Origin: an uncultured Collinsella sp.
GTDB taxonomy: Bacteria; Actinomycetota; Coriobacteriia; Coriobacteriales; Coriobacteriaceae
Direction of reading: 5' to 3'
NCBI GenBank assembly: GCA_900752275.1
Contig: CAADUS010000068.1
Location: forward strand, 1 to 11,847
Length of the DNA stretch: 11,847 nt
Of the stretch, positions 1 through 6,441 are shown in pieces. Every line of letters starts with the position of its first letter. Within the stretch, counting starts at the first letter, position 1. The position numbers and the translations under genes are program-made. The notes under the pieces were generated by a model. The model ran no database searches and was not told the origin of the DNA. It worked only from the letters and a program-made list of their open reading frames with translations.

Positions 1-1
1 A

Positions 2-604
2 AATCCCGCCAACTATACGGTGCGCACCAGCGAGCTCTCGATGCAGATCTCCGACACGGCAGATGCCCTGCGAAAAGCCGAAGAAGATGTCCCGCGCATC
101 ACCGCCGACCTTGAGCACTCGCTTGCCGCAGCCGAGCAGGCCGTCGAGCAAGCGCAAGCCCCCATTGCCGAAGCCAAACGCGCGCACCAAGCCGTGACGG
201 CAGAGGCCGATGCCGCGCGCGACGAGCTGCAGACCGCAAAAACCGCCGCTGCAACGCGCCAGCGCGAACTGCGCGAGAAGATCGCCGCCGAGGACAAGGC
301 ACGCCGCGACCAAGAGCAGAGCATCGCCAACGCCCAAGCAGATGCCGCACATGCGCAGTCGATCATCGAACAGGCGACCGAAGTACACGACCACCCAGAG
401 ATCACTGAGTCGCTTGCAGGATCCTTGGCCCGAGACAAAGCCGAACACGCCGAGACCGAGCGAGAGGTTACCCAGCTCGAAGCCACCGAGGACGCGGTGC
501 GCGAGCGTACCCGCGACTCACGCATCAAATTCACCGGAGCCATCGTCTGCATCGTCGCCGCAATCCTGGTGATCATCCTGGTCTGGCTCTTCGCGAGCAA
601 GTAA
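2..604 (+). CDS. Coiled-coil protein with C-terminal membrane anchor (5' end missing)
   Basis: The reading frame is open to the left edge, so the true start lies outside the window. A GTG at 20 could be read as a start, but no Shine-Dalgarno sequence precedes it and the frame continues upstream through Asn-Pro-Ala-Asn-Tyr-Thr. About 165 visible residues are rich in Ala, Glu, Arg, Gln and Lys with almost no Gly or Pro, typical of a long alpha-helical coiled coil. The last 25 or so residues form one hydrophobic segment (Ala-Ile-Val-Cys-Ile-Val-Ala-Ala-Ile-Leu and onward), ending in Phe-Ala-Ser-Lys. The protein is therefore probably anchored by its C-terminus with the coil on one side of the membrane. 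No catalytic motif is seen and I do not recognise the family; the missing N-terminus could hold a further domain. Codon use is GC-rich, like queA and metG. Confidence 0.75.
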   Translation, partial: NPANYTVRTSELSMQISDTADALRKAEEDVPRITADLEHSLAAAEQAVEQAQAPIAEAKRAHQAVTAEADAARDELQTAKTAAATRQRELREKIAAEDKARRDQEQSIANAQADAAHAQSIIEQATEVHDHPEITESLAGSLARDKAEHAETEREVTQLEATEDAVRERTRDSRIKFTGAIVCIVAAILVIILVWLFASK

Positions 605-630
605 ACCAGCTGCCAAAAAACGCTCAACGC

Positions 631-696
631 AGTTGCGGTGAGATAGTTCCTGTTTAGCCCTCAAAAAGCCAATTCAAGAACTATCTCACCGCAACT
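631..696. repeat. Perfect 19-bp inverted repeat, 28-base spacer
   Basis: The left arm AGTTGCGGTGAGATAGTTC (631-649) is the exact reverse complement of the right arm at 678-696. The pairing stops abruptly on both sides. It starts 27 bases after the stop codon of the coiled-coil gene, so it would fold in that transcript's 3' end. No T-run follows, so a classical intrinsic terminator is unlikely. A small palindromic repeat element or MITE remnant is possible; copy number in the genome is unknown. Confidence 0.7.
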
Positions 697-749
697 TATT
701 AGATTGATGCAAGGTAATCTATCCCTCTTGCACCAATCTCTTGACATAA

Positions 750-801
750 GGAGTGTCCCCAGGTGCCGGCACAAAAGGAACGTCCCCAAGTGCCAAGTGC
801 C
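750..801. repeat. REP-like direct repeat with GTCCCC-AxGTGCC core
   Basis: Two 18-base copies (750-767 and 777-794) match at 15 of 18 positions with a 27-base period. Each holds a GTCCCCA core followed by a GTGCC element. A perfect 10-bp palindrome, GTGCCGGCAC, lies at 763-772, and AAGTGCC occurs twice in tandem (788-794, 795-801). From memory, motifs of this type accompany REP sequences linked to IS200-like (RAYT) transposases in several phyla. No transposase gene is in the window, so any link to one is inference. Confidence 0.5.
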
Positions 802-888
802 CAATGACTACTCAACAACCACGGCAACACCGATGTAATGGCAGAGTCAGCGAGCTGGTCGCATTTGAGACAAGGTGACGTGAAACGA

Positions 889-917
889 AAGGGCGCTGAC
901 CTTCTGGTCGCGCCCTT
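889..917 (-). terminator. Probable intrinsic terminator downstream of queA
   Basis: The arms AAGGGCGC (889-896) and GCGCCCTT (910-917) pair, and an inner GACC/GGTC stem (898-901 with 906-909) closes on a TTCT loop, leaving one bulged T at 897. That gives about 12 GC-rich pairs. Read on the minus strand, the stem runs into TTTCGTTTC, a short T-rich tail. It lies about 170 bases past the queA stop, in the right orientation to end that transcript. The tail is interrupted, so efficiency is uncertain. Confidence 0.5.
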
Positions 918-921
918 GAAG

Positions 922-1085
922 TTGAACGTCAGATTGTCCAAATGCGGCCCGCGCAGCGTCGGCCGGTCCGCCGTTCGGTAGAACGGCGGAATCTAGAGAG
1001 GTCATGCCCGACGATTGAACGTCAGATTGCCGCTTAGGGGCGTTTGGAGCGTCGAGCAGTTACGCGGTTCGTAGAACCGCGTAAC
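922..1085. repeat. Two degenerate copies of a direct-repeat plus hairpin unit
   Basis: TTGAACGTCAGATTG occurs exactly at 922-936 and 1015-1029. Each copy is followed about 45 bases later by a strong hairpin: CCGCCGTTC/GAACGGCGG (968-976 with 981-989, 4-base loop) and a 12-bp stem (1059-1070 with 1074-1085, 3-base loop). Each hairpin is preceded by AGCGTCG (955-961 and 1048-1054). Both apexes share GTTC-(G)GTA-GAAC. The second hairpin abuts the queA stop codon and would fold in the queA 3' UTR. No T-run follows either stem on either strand. Confidence 0.6.
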
Positions 1086-2296
1086 TAACAAATGAGCATC
1101 GCGTCGCCAAAGCTGAAGAAGCGGTAGCGCTCCTCGATAGCGGCAGCGTAGGCATCCATGATCTGGTCGCGGGTGGCAAGTGCACTCACAAGCATCATGA
1201 GCGTGGAGCGCGGCACGTGGAAGTTCGTAATCAGCGCGTCAACCACGTGATAGGTCGAGCCGGGCATGAGGTAGAGCTGCGTCGTCGCGTTCTCGCGTAC
1301 CACGATGTCGCCGCGGCCGAGCGTATCGGCCCCGTCCTCACGGCCCTCAAAATAGCGCGCCGTCACAGCCGGATCGGACACCGGTGCCTCTGCGTCAAAC
1401 GCGCTCTCGAGCGAGCGCACCGCGGTGGTGCCGACGGCGATCACACGATGGCCCTCGGCCTTCGCCTTATGCACAGCGTCGACAACCTCCTGCGACACGT
1501 GGTAGCGCTCGGTGTGCATCACATGCTGCGTGGGATCGTCCTCCTCCACCAGACGGAAGGTATCGATGCCCACTTCGAGTTCAACGGCGGCAAACTTGGC
1601 ACCCTTGGCCTCGATAGCGGCCATGAGCTCGGGCGTAAAGTGCAGACCCGCCGTGGGAGCGGCAGCCGAGTGCTCCTCCTTCATGGCGTAGACGGTCTGG
1701 TACTTCTCGGGATCGCCCTCGTAATCGGTAATGTAGGGCGGCAGCGGCACGTGGCCGGCAGCGTGGATGGCCTCGTCGAGCGTGCGCGGGTCGCCGGCGG
1801 CATTGCAACCGGCCGGCTCAAAGCGCACCAGACGGCCACCGCGGCTATCGGTGACAAAGTCGATGACCTCGGCCGTCAGCACCACGGGCGCGCCCTCGGG
1901 CGCATGGGCGCCACCGGCGCGATACTCAATCTGAGCACCGGGCTTCAGGCGCTTACCTGGCTTGACCAGGCACTCCCAAACGTGGCCCAGCGGGTCAACA
2001 TCCTCGCGGCGCTTGAGCAGCAGCGTCTCGACCACGCCGCCCGAGCCGGCCTTGCGACCGATCAGGCGGGCCGGCATCACGCGCGTCTTGTTGATGACGA
2101 GCACATCGCCCGGCTCGATATAGTCGATGATGTCGCGGAAGATGCGGTGCTCAACGGTGCCGCCATGCTCCAGCGGCGTTCCCGCCTGGGAGCCTTTGCG
2201 ATCCACCACCAGCAGGCGGCAGGAGTCGCGCGGCTCGGCAGGAGCCTGGGCAATGAGCTCTTCGGGCAGGTTATAGTCAAAATCATCGGTACGCAT
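1085..2296 (-). CDS. queA: tRNA preQ1(34) S-adenosylmethionine ribosyltransferase-isomerase QueA
   Basis: QueA transfers and isomerises the ribosyl part of S-adenosylmethionine onto preQ1 at tRNA position 34, giving epoxyqueuosine in the cytoplasm. Family signatures run the full length of the 403 residues: DYNLPEELIAQ at 7-17, RDSCRLLVVDR at 23-33, INKTRVMPARL at 68-78, APTAGLHFT at 213-221, VGIDTFRLV at 242-250, VGTTAVRSLES at 288-298, LITNFHVPRSTLMMLVSA at 355-372 and YRFFSFGDAMLI at 391-402. The frame extends 17 codons upstream, but that stretch encodes a hairpin. Met-Arg-Thr-Asp-Asp-Phe-Asp-Tyr is the family's usual N-terminus, and an AGAGG Shine-Dalgarno sequence precedes the ATG at 2296, so I start there. 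It is longer than typical QueA (about 340-360), with extra loops near 160-180 and 302-330. Its codon use is GC-rich, unlike upstream arcB. Confidence 0.95.
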   Translation of the reverse strand: MRTDDFDYNLPEELIAQAPAEPRDSCRLLVVDRKGSQAGTPLEHGGTVEHRIFRDIIDYIEPGDVLVINKTRVMPARLIGRKAGSGGVVETLLLKRREDVDPLGHVWECLVKPGKRLKPGAQIEYRAGGAHAPEGAPVVLTAEVIDFVTDSRGGRLVRFEPAGCNAAGDPRTLDEAIHAAGHVPLPPYITDYEGDPEKYQTVYAMKEEHSAAAPTAGLHFTPELMAAIEAKGAKFAAVELEVGIDTFRLVEEDDPTQHVMHTERYHVSQEVVDAVHKAKAEGHRVIAVGTTAVRSLESAFDAEAPVSDPAVTARYFEGREDGADTLGRGDIVVRENATTQLYLMPGSTYHVVDALITNFHVPRSTLMMLVSALATRDQIMDAYAAAIEERYRFFSFGDAMLIC

Positions 2297-2314
2297 CTTT
2301 GCCTCTTTCACAAA

Positions 2315-2345
2315 GCGCGTCAGTCGAAAAAATCGACTGACGCGC
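2315..2345 (-). promoter_or_regulatory. 13-bp perfect leader hairpin just upstream of queA
   Basis: Arms 2315-2327 (GCGCGTCAGTCGA) and 2333-2345 are exact reverse complements around a 5-base loop, which is T-rich on the minus strand. On that strand it is followed by TTTGT and then, within about 15 bases, the queA ribosome binding site. It could be a terminator for the arc transcript with a short T-tail, an attenuator in the queA leader, or an operator. It does not resemble a preQ1-I riboswitch, which is short and has an A-rich tail. Confidence 0.55.
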
Positions 2346-2375
2346 ACATCATTCTCCCCTGTATCCTATCAGCTT

Positions 2376-2423
2376 GTTGAGAGAAATATAGTATGGAAAC
2401 AGATTTGCGACTGTTTTCTCAAC
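2376..2423 (-). promoter_or_regulatory. Nested imperfect inverted repeats between arcB and queA
   Basis: The outer arms (2376-2386 and 2413-2423; GTTGAGAGAAA against GTTTTCTCAAC) match at 9 of 11 positions. An inner 6-bp pair AAACAG/CTGTTT lies at 2397-2402 and 2411-2416. On the minus strand an AT-rich stretch, TACTATATTT, around 2384-2393 could be a -10 region for queA, but no convincing -35 lies 16-18 bases upstream. The region may hold the arc transcript end, the queA promoter, or both. Confidence 0.25.
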
Positions 2424-2429
2424 GCCCTG

Positions 2430-3440
2430 CTACTTAAGCGTTGCGTACATCACCGCCTTAATCGTATGCATGCGATTCTCCGCTTCTTGGAAAACACGAG
2501 ACTTATCGGACTCAAAAACCTCGTCCGTGACTTCCATTTCGGTAACTCCAAACTTCTCAGCAATTTCGGCACCAACAGTAGTATTAGTATCGTGGAAGCT
2601 CGGAAGGCAGTGGAGGAAAATCGCCTCGGGCTTTGCCATAGACATCACCTCAGCGGTCACACGATACGGCGACATGAGCTTAATGCGGCTTTCCCACAGC
2701 TCTGCGGGCTGACCCATGCCAACCCAAACATCCGTGTAAATTACATCGGCATCACGAGCGCCTTCCTCAATATCCTCTGTAATGGTAATCGTCGATCCAT
2801 GCTCGGCCGCAATACGACTACATTCTGCAAGGAGTTCAGGATCATAGGATGTAGCCCCCTCCGAATTTCCCCCGATTGGGCCGCAAGAACAGTAGTTAAT
2901 GCCGAGCTTAGCGCAAATGACCATGAGCGAATCAGCGACGTTTCCGGCCGCCTTACCAAAAAATGTAAGTTTCCTGCCCTTAATCTCTCCAAACTCTTCA
3001 CGCATGGTCAGAATATCGGCAAGCACTTGAGTCGGGTGAAATTCAGTAGTCAGCCCATTCCAAACGGGAACCCCAGCTTTTGCAGCAAGCTCCTCAACCT
3101 TCGCCTGTTCAAAGCCGCGGTATTCAATTCCGTCATACATGCGGCCAAGGACGCGAGCCGTGTCCTCAATCGACTCCTTTTTGCCCATCTGAGACGAGCC
3201 CGGATCCAAATAAGTTACACCCATGCCAAGGTCAAGTGCACCAACTTCGAAGGCGCAGCGAGTACGCGTGGAAGTCTTCTCAAATAGCAAAACAATATTC
3301 TTGCCTTCAAGGTATTTATGCGGAACACCGGCACGCTTCATGCTTTTGAAGTTAGCAGAAAGCTCAAGCAGATACTCAATCTCTTCCGTCGTGTAATCAA
3401 GCAGCTTCAGAAAACTGCGCCCAGCGATAGTAACACCCAT
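2430..3440 (-). CDS. arcB: Catabolic ornithine carbamoyltransferase, ADI pathway
   Basis: In the ADI pathway this cytoplasmic enzyme converts citrulline and phosphate to ornithine and carbamoyl phosphate. Counting from the ATG at 3440 (336 residues): carbamoyl-phosphate motif STRTR at 57-61, a conserved block QMGKKESIEDTARVLGRMYD at 84-103, HPTQ at 135-138, HCLP at 277-280, and the C-terminal ENRMHTIKAVM typical of catabolic ArcB. An ATG also occurs at 3449, but the GGGAG Shine-Dalgarno sequence abuts that codon and sits 9 bases before the one at 3440, so 3440 is preferred. Two ornithine-side loops differ from the usual family text: GKAAGNVADS where GDxRNNVANS is common, and DVWVGMGQ where DVWVSMGE is common. 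The usual short extension after the ATL near the C-terminus is absent. It lies 32 bases after arcA in the same operon. The altered loops leave some doubt about strict ornithine specificity. Confidence 0.9.
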   Translation of the reverse strand: MGVTIAGRSFLKLLDYTTEEIEYLLELSANFKSMKRAGVPHKYLEGKNIVLLFEKTSTRTRCAFEVGALDLGMGVTYLDPGSSQMGKKESIEDTARVLGRMYDGIEYRGFEQAKVEELAAKAGVPVWNGLTTEFHPTQVLADILTMREEFGEIKGRKLTFFGKAAGNVADSLMVICAKLGINYCSCGPIGGNSEGATSYDPELLAECSRIAAEHGSTITITEDIEEGARDADVIYTDVWVGMGQPAELWESRIKLMSPYRVTAEVMSMAKPEAIFLHCLPSFHDTNTTVGAEIAEKFGVTEMEVTDEVFESDKSRVFQEAENRMHTIKAVMYATLK

Positions 3441-3472
3441 ATTCGCCATCTCCCATCACAGTGGATTTGCAA

Positions 3473-4717
3473 CTAAATATCTTCGCGCCAGAAGGGCATG
3501 CTCATGCAGCGCGGGCCACCACGACCGCGGGACAGTTCCTCGGAGGGAACGACCAAAAGTTCCAAACCGTTCTTGTAGAGCTCATCATTTGTGACAACAT
3601 TGCGCTCGTAAACACAGACTTTACCAGGAGCAACGGCAAGAGTGTTCGACCCGTCGTTCCACTGCTCGCGAGATGCCTCAACCATATCGCCGGCACCGCA
3701 CTCAATAAGCTGCACCTTCTCCACGCCAGTAGCCATTTCAAGAATATGTTCAAGCGTGTCATCAATCTCTTGAACAGCGACCATTCCCTCAGAGTCACCA
3801 CGAGTCAGACGATAAACACGAAGGGTCTCAAAAATACCGGGATAAACTGTGAACTTATCGAAATCCACCATGGTGCAAACGGTGTCAAGATGCATGTAAG
3901 CATAGCCGTTGGGGATTTTAATAGCGTAAACGGTATCGATCTCAGAATTCCCAGATCCCCAGAACAAATTCTTTGCAAGCTCCTCAATCGCAGCCGCCTC
4001 AGTTCGCTGGCTAATTCCAATAGCCAAGGTATGAGCGTTAATGTTAAGCACATCACCGCCCTCGATATGCCAGGGATTCTTATGGTCGTACCAAATCGGA
4101 GTCCCTGCATAATCGGGATGGTATTTGAAAATCGCTTCGTAGAAGGGCACTTCACGATCTCGCTGTTTCCAATACATATGGTGAAGCAGAACGCCTTTGC
4201 CCACGGAAGCAAGAGGATCGCGAGAGAAATATGAACTCGGAAGAGGCTTCAACACCAAATCATCGGGCTTCGCATCCTCATTATCCATCATACTAAGCGT
4301 AGTCGAAACGCGAGGCAGCTCAAGGTCACGATAACGATACCCCCCCATAGCCTCAAGTACAAACTGATACGAATCTGAAATAGCGTCGAGCTTTTCACGA
4401 ACAGCCTGCTCAAGCATGGGATTGACAATCCCGCTCTCAGCCATAAATGTATCGGTAAACTCAGCGCGAGCCGAGGGGCATGCATCCAGCGCTTCAGCAA
4501 CGAGTTTCTCCATATAGAGAACCTCAACACCTTCGCTCCTCAGAAGATCCGCAAAGGCATCATGCTCCTTTTGAGCCACATCAAGATAGAAACAGTCGTG
4601 AATCCAGACATCCTCGAACTCTTCTGCCTTTACGTTCACAAGGTCACGACCGGGGCGGTGAAGCACAACTTTCTTGAGCTTACCAATCTCGCTGTGTACA
4701 TTCAGTCCTTTAGACAT
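3473..4717 (-). CDS. arcA: Arginine deiminase (operon copy)
   Basis: ArcA hydrolyses arginine to citrulline and ammonia, the first ADI step, giving energy and acid resistance. At 414 residues it has the family's normal length. The guanidine-modifying-enzyme active site is complete: FSRDP with Asp167, HIEGGD at 217-222 with Glu219, HLDT with His276 and Asp278, and nucleophile Cys404 in GGPRCMSMP. The loop Arg five residues before the Cys (Arg399) is present, as are the Arg residues in YWKQRDRE and GISQRTE. The N-terminal start NVHSEIGKLKKVVLHRPG is typical. A GGAG Shine-Dalgarno sequence lies 8 bases before the ATG. It is 28 bases downstream of the YfcC transporter and 32 bases upstream of arcB, so the three are almost certainly co-transcribed. 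Codon use is AT-richer than in the flanking que and met genes. Confidence 0.96.
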   Translation of the reverse strand: MSKGLNVHSEIGKLKKVVLHRPGRDLVNVKAEEFEDVWIHDCFYLDVAQKEHDAFADLLRSEGVEVLYMEKLVAEALDACPSARAEFTDTFMAESGIVNPMLEQAVREKLDAISDSYQFVLEAMGGYRYRDLELPRVSTTLSMMDNEDAKPDDLVLKPLPSSYFSRDPLASVGKGVLLHHMYWKQRDREVPFYEAIFKYHPDYAGTPIWYDHKNPWHIEGGDVLNINAHTLAIGISQRTEAAAIEELAKNLFWGSGNSEIDTVYAIKIPNGYAYMHLDTVCTMVDFDKFTVYPGIFETLRVYRLTRGDSEGMVAVQEIDDTLEHILEMATGVEKVQLIECGAGDMVEASREQWNDGSNTLAVAPGKVCVYERNVVTNDELYKNGLELLVVPSEELSRGRGGPRCMSMPFWREDI

Positions 4718-4745
4718 TCCTGTTACTCCATTTCAGCCATGAAAC

Positions 4746-6188
4746 CTACAGGGCAATAAGTCCCGAGATTGCTACGAATACGATATTGATGAGCGACACG
4801 ACCAAGAAGAATTTCCAAACGGTCTTCCACCACTGGCCAAGCTTGATCTTGCACACGCCCAAACCCGCTACAAGAATGGCGCTAGTAGGACAGATCAAAG
4901 ACATCGTCGCGCTACCCATGGAGAGAGCCCACACGGCGGCCTCGGGATTAAGGCCCATGAGTTCGGTCAAAGGTCCAAAAATGGGAGCGGTCAGTGCTGC
5001 AAGGCCAGATGAGCTGGGAACCAGAATCGCCAGGAGGTTCTCAACCGCATAAAGAAGCGTAGTAAAGAGAACCGCCGGGATGCCGCCCAGACCAGTGGCG
5101 AGCGCATTGAGGATGGTATCGATGATCATGCCGTCAGAGGCAATGACAAGGATGCCACGCGCAAGTCCAACGACAATTGCCGAGAAAGCAAAGTCAGCGA
5201 TACCCGCAACAAATTCCTGAGCGATGACGTCCTGACTAAAGCCCGCAATAACACCAGCCAACAGGCCCATGGCCAAAAAGACCGCAGAAATCTCGTTCAT
5301 ATACCAGCCCTGGGTCACAAGTCCCCAGATGATAAGGCACATACCAGCGATAAATACCGCAAGCACGCCTTTTTGACGACCCGTAAATTCCGCGTCAAGG
5401 GCAGATTCATCGGCAGCGAACTCGACTTTCTTGGCGATATCATCCTCAAATGTGATCGATGACTCAGGGTTCTTCTTTACCCTTCGTGCATAGAGGACAA
5501 CCCAAGTAATTGCAACGGCGGTCAAAACAACCAAGGCAATCATACGCAGCCACAGCTGGGGGTTGCCCTGAATACCAAGAATACCTTGCGCAATGAGAAC
5601 ATTAAACGGATTAATCGTTGAGGCGATGTAACCCGTGCGCGCTCCAACGAACACGACCATGAACGCCGTCATCGAGTCGAAGCCCATAGCCATCATAATT
5701 GGCATGAAGATCGCAAAGAACGGGAGAGTTTCTTCCGCCATGCCAAAGCTCGTTCCGCCCAATGCAAAGAGAACCATCGCAATAGGAATAATTAGAATGT
5801 CTTTGTTCTTAAAGCGGCGAACGACACGACCCATTCCGCTCGTGATAGCGCCCGTTTTAGTAATAACCTGAAACGAACCGCCCACAATCAAGATGAATGC
5901 AACGACCTCAATTGCCTCTTGTATACCGCGCGTTGGAGCCTGAAGAACATCGAAGACGCCTTGTCTGAGATCTACTTCATCCCCGGTTTCCTCGTCAATA
6001 TATGTCTTTTCACTCTGCTCATACGTACCTGCGACAGTGACTTCACGACCGTTCACCTCCTGACGCTGATAGGACCCAGAGGGAACAATCCACGTGAGAA
6101 CAGCGAAGATGACCATAAGTGCAAAGATGATCGCATATACGTGCGGGACCTTGAACTGCTTGATGCCTTTCGAACTTTCCGCTGCCAT
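4746..6188 (-). CDS. arcD: YfcC-family transporter, probable arginine/ornithine antiporter
   Basis: A 480-residue membrane protein with many hydrophobic segments (first about 17-36, last about 458-478). Conserved YfcC/DcuC-like text includes LTWIVPSGSY at 31-40, GGTSFGMAEE at 144-153, TINPFNV at 191-197, GLARGI at 341-346 and VPSSSGLAALTAPIFGP at 390-406. The family (often annotated as C4-dicarboxylate anaerobic carrier) supplies the ArcD function in streptococcal ADI operons, replacing the unrelated APC-type ArcD. Being first in an operon with arcA and arcB supports arginine uptake coupled to ornithine export. The start has a near-perfect AAGGAGGAG Shine-Dalgarno sequence before the ATG at 6188. 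A charged cytoplasmic or external loop at about 235-272 separates two halves. Substrate is inferred from context; citrulline or another basic amino acid is possible. Confidence 0.85.
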   Translation of the reverse strand: MAAESSKGIKQFKVPHVYAIIFALMVIFAVLTWIVPSGSYQRQEVNGREVTVAGTYEQSEKTYIDEETGDEVDLRQGVFDVLQAPTRGIQEAIEVVAFILIVGGSFQVITKTGAITSGMGRVVRRFKNKDILIIPIAMVLFALGGTSFGMAEETLPFFAIFMPIMMAMGFDSMTAFMVVFVGARTGYIASTINPFNVLIAQGILGIQGNPQLWLRMIALVVLTAVAITWVVLYARRVKKNPESSITFEDDIAKKVEFAADESALDAEFTGRQKGVLAVFIAGMCLIIWGLVTQGWYMNEISAVFLAMGLLAGVIAGFSQDVIAQEFVAGIADFAFSAIVVGLARGILVIASDGMIIDTILNALATGLGGIPAVLFTTLLYAVENLLAILVPSSSGLAALTAPIFGPLTELMGLNPEAAVWALSMGSATMSLICPTSAILVAGLGVCKIKLGQWWKTVWKFFLVVSLINIVFVAISGLIAL

Positions 6189-6441
6189 ATCTCCTCCTTC
6201 ATTCCTTTTCCCATCTATCCAGCTGGCACCATAAATGTATGAGGTTGCTCAGCGGTGGTCGGCCAACCATCGCCATCGTGTCGCTTTTCACCTATGAACG
6301 GCAGCTAAAGTGACGTTATTAATCAATCTGATATTTAAAATTGATGTTATTTATCAATTACATACGTCTTTTAACTTTTCCGCAACACAACAAGGAACCT
6401 GCCTTAGCCTTATATAAAAACCAGCAGGACAGGAGACAGAC
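6189..6441. promoter_or_regulatory. Divergent promoter region between arcD and the second ADI gene
   Basis: These 253 bases separate two divergently transcribed units and must hold both promoters. The middle (6313-6375) is strongly AT-rich and holds the repeated sites listed separately. For the plus strand, TATATA at 6411-6416 is a plausible -10, giving a leader of about 20 bases. No good -35 precedes it, which fits a promoter needing an activator. An AGGAG Shine-Dalgarno sequence lies 6 bases before the ATG at 6442. The arcD promoter could not be placed confidently. No carbon-catabolite cre site was recognised. Confidence 0.6.
6315..6358. promoter_or_regulatory. Phased operator-like repeats (two 13-bp direct copies, inverted half-sites)
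   Basis: GTTATTAATCAAT (6315-6327) and GTTATTTATCAAT (6346-6358) match at 12 of 13 positions and are 31 bases apart, about three helical turns. The second copy also forms a palindrome, AATTGAT-N7-ATCAATT (6339-6359). Half-sites ATCAAT/ATTGAT lie at 6322-6327, 6340-6345 and 6353-6358. The half-site resembles the FNR/CRP-family TTGAT-N4-ATCAA, but the spacer here is 7, so assignment to that family is not supported. Likely users are the adjacent HTH/S24 regulator or an ArgR-type protein. Confidence 0.5.

Larger units (their letters stand above)
605..1084. other. 480-base repeat-rich intergenic region without a credible gene
   Basis: This stretch lies between the coiled-coil gene and the 3' end of queA, which converge on it. 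Its content is structural: an inverted repeat (631-696), a REP-like direct repeat (750-801), a terminator-like hairpin (889-917) and two related repeat-plus-hairpin units (922-1085). A minus-strand frame of 80 codons at 699-941 runs through the hairpin and REP-like repeats, has no recognisable domain and is not called as a gene. No tRNA or known RNA family was recognised. Confidence 0.7.

Noticed and set aside
699..941. Minus-strand frame of 80 codons in the repeat region
   Set aside because: It is built from the hairpin at 889-917 and the REP-like repeats, with no recognised family and no persuasive start signal.
631..1085. CRISPR array or attC-like cassette array
   Set aside because: The repeats are few, degenerate and of different kinds, with no regular spacers, cas genes or integrase.
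2297..2347. 17-codon N-terminal extension of queA
   Set aside because: It encodes both arms of the leader hairpin, is absent from the family, and the downstream ATG has a good Shine-Dalgarno sequence.
1217..2380. Plus-strand open frame of 387 codons opposite queA
   Set aside because: It lies antisense to queA, is rich in His, Arg and Gly with no recognisable motif, and has no supporting ribosome binding site.
6339..6359. FNR/ArcR-type binding site TTGAT-N4-ATCAA
   Set aside because: The half-sites match but the spacer is 7 bases, not 4, so a standard FNR-family site is not supported.
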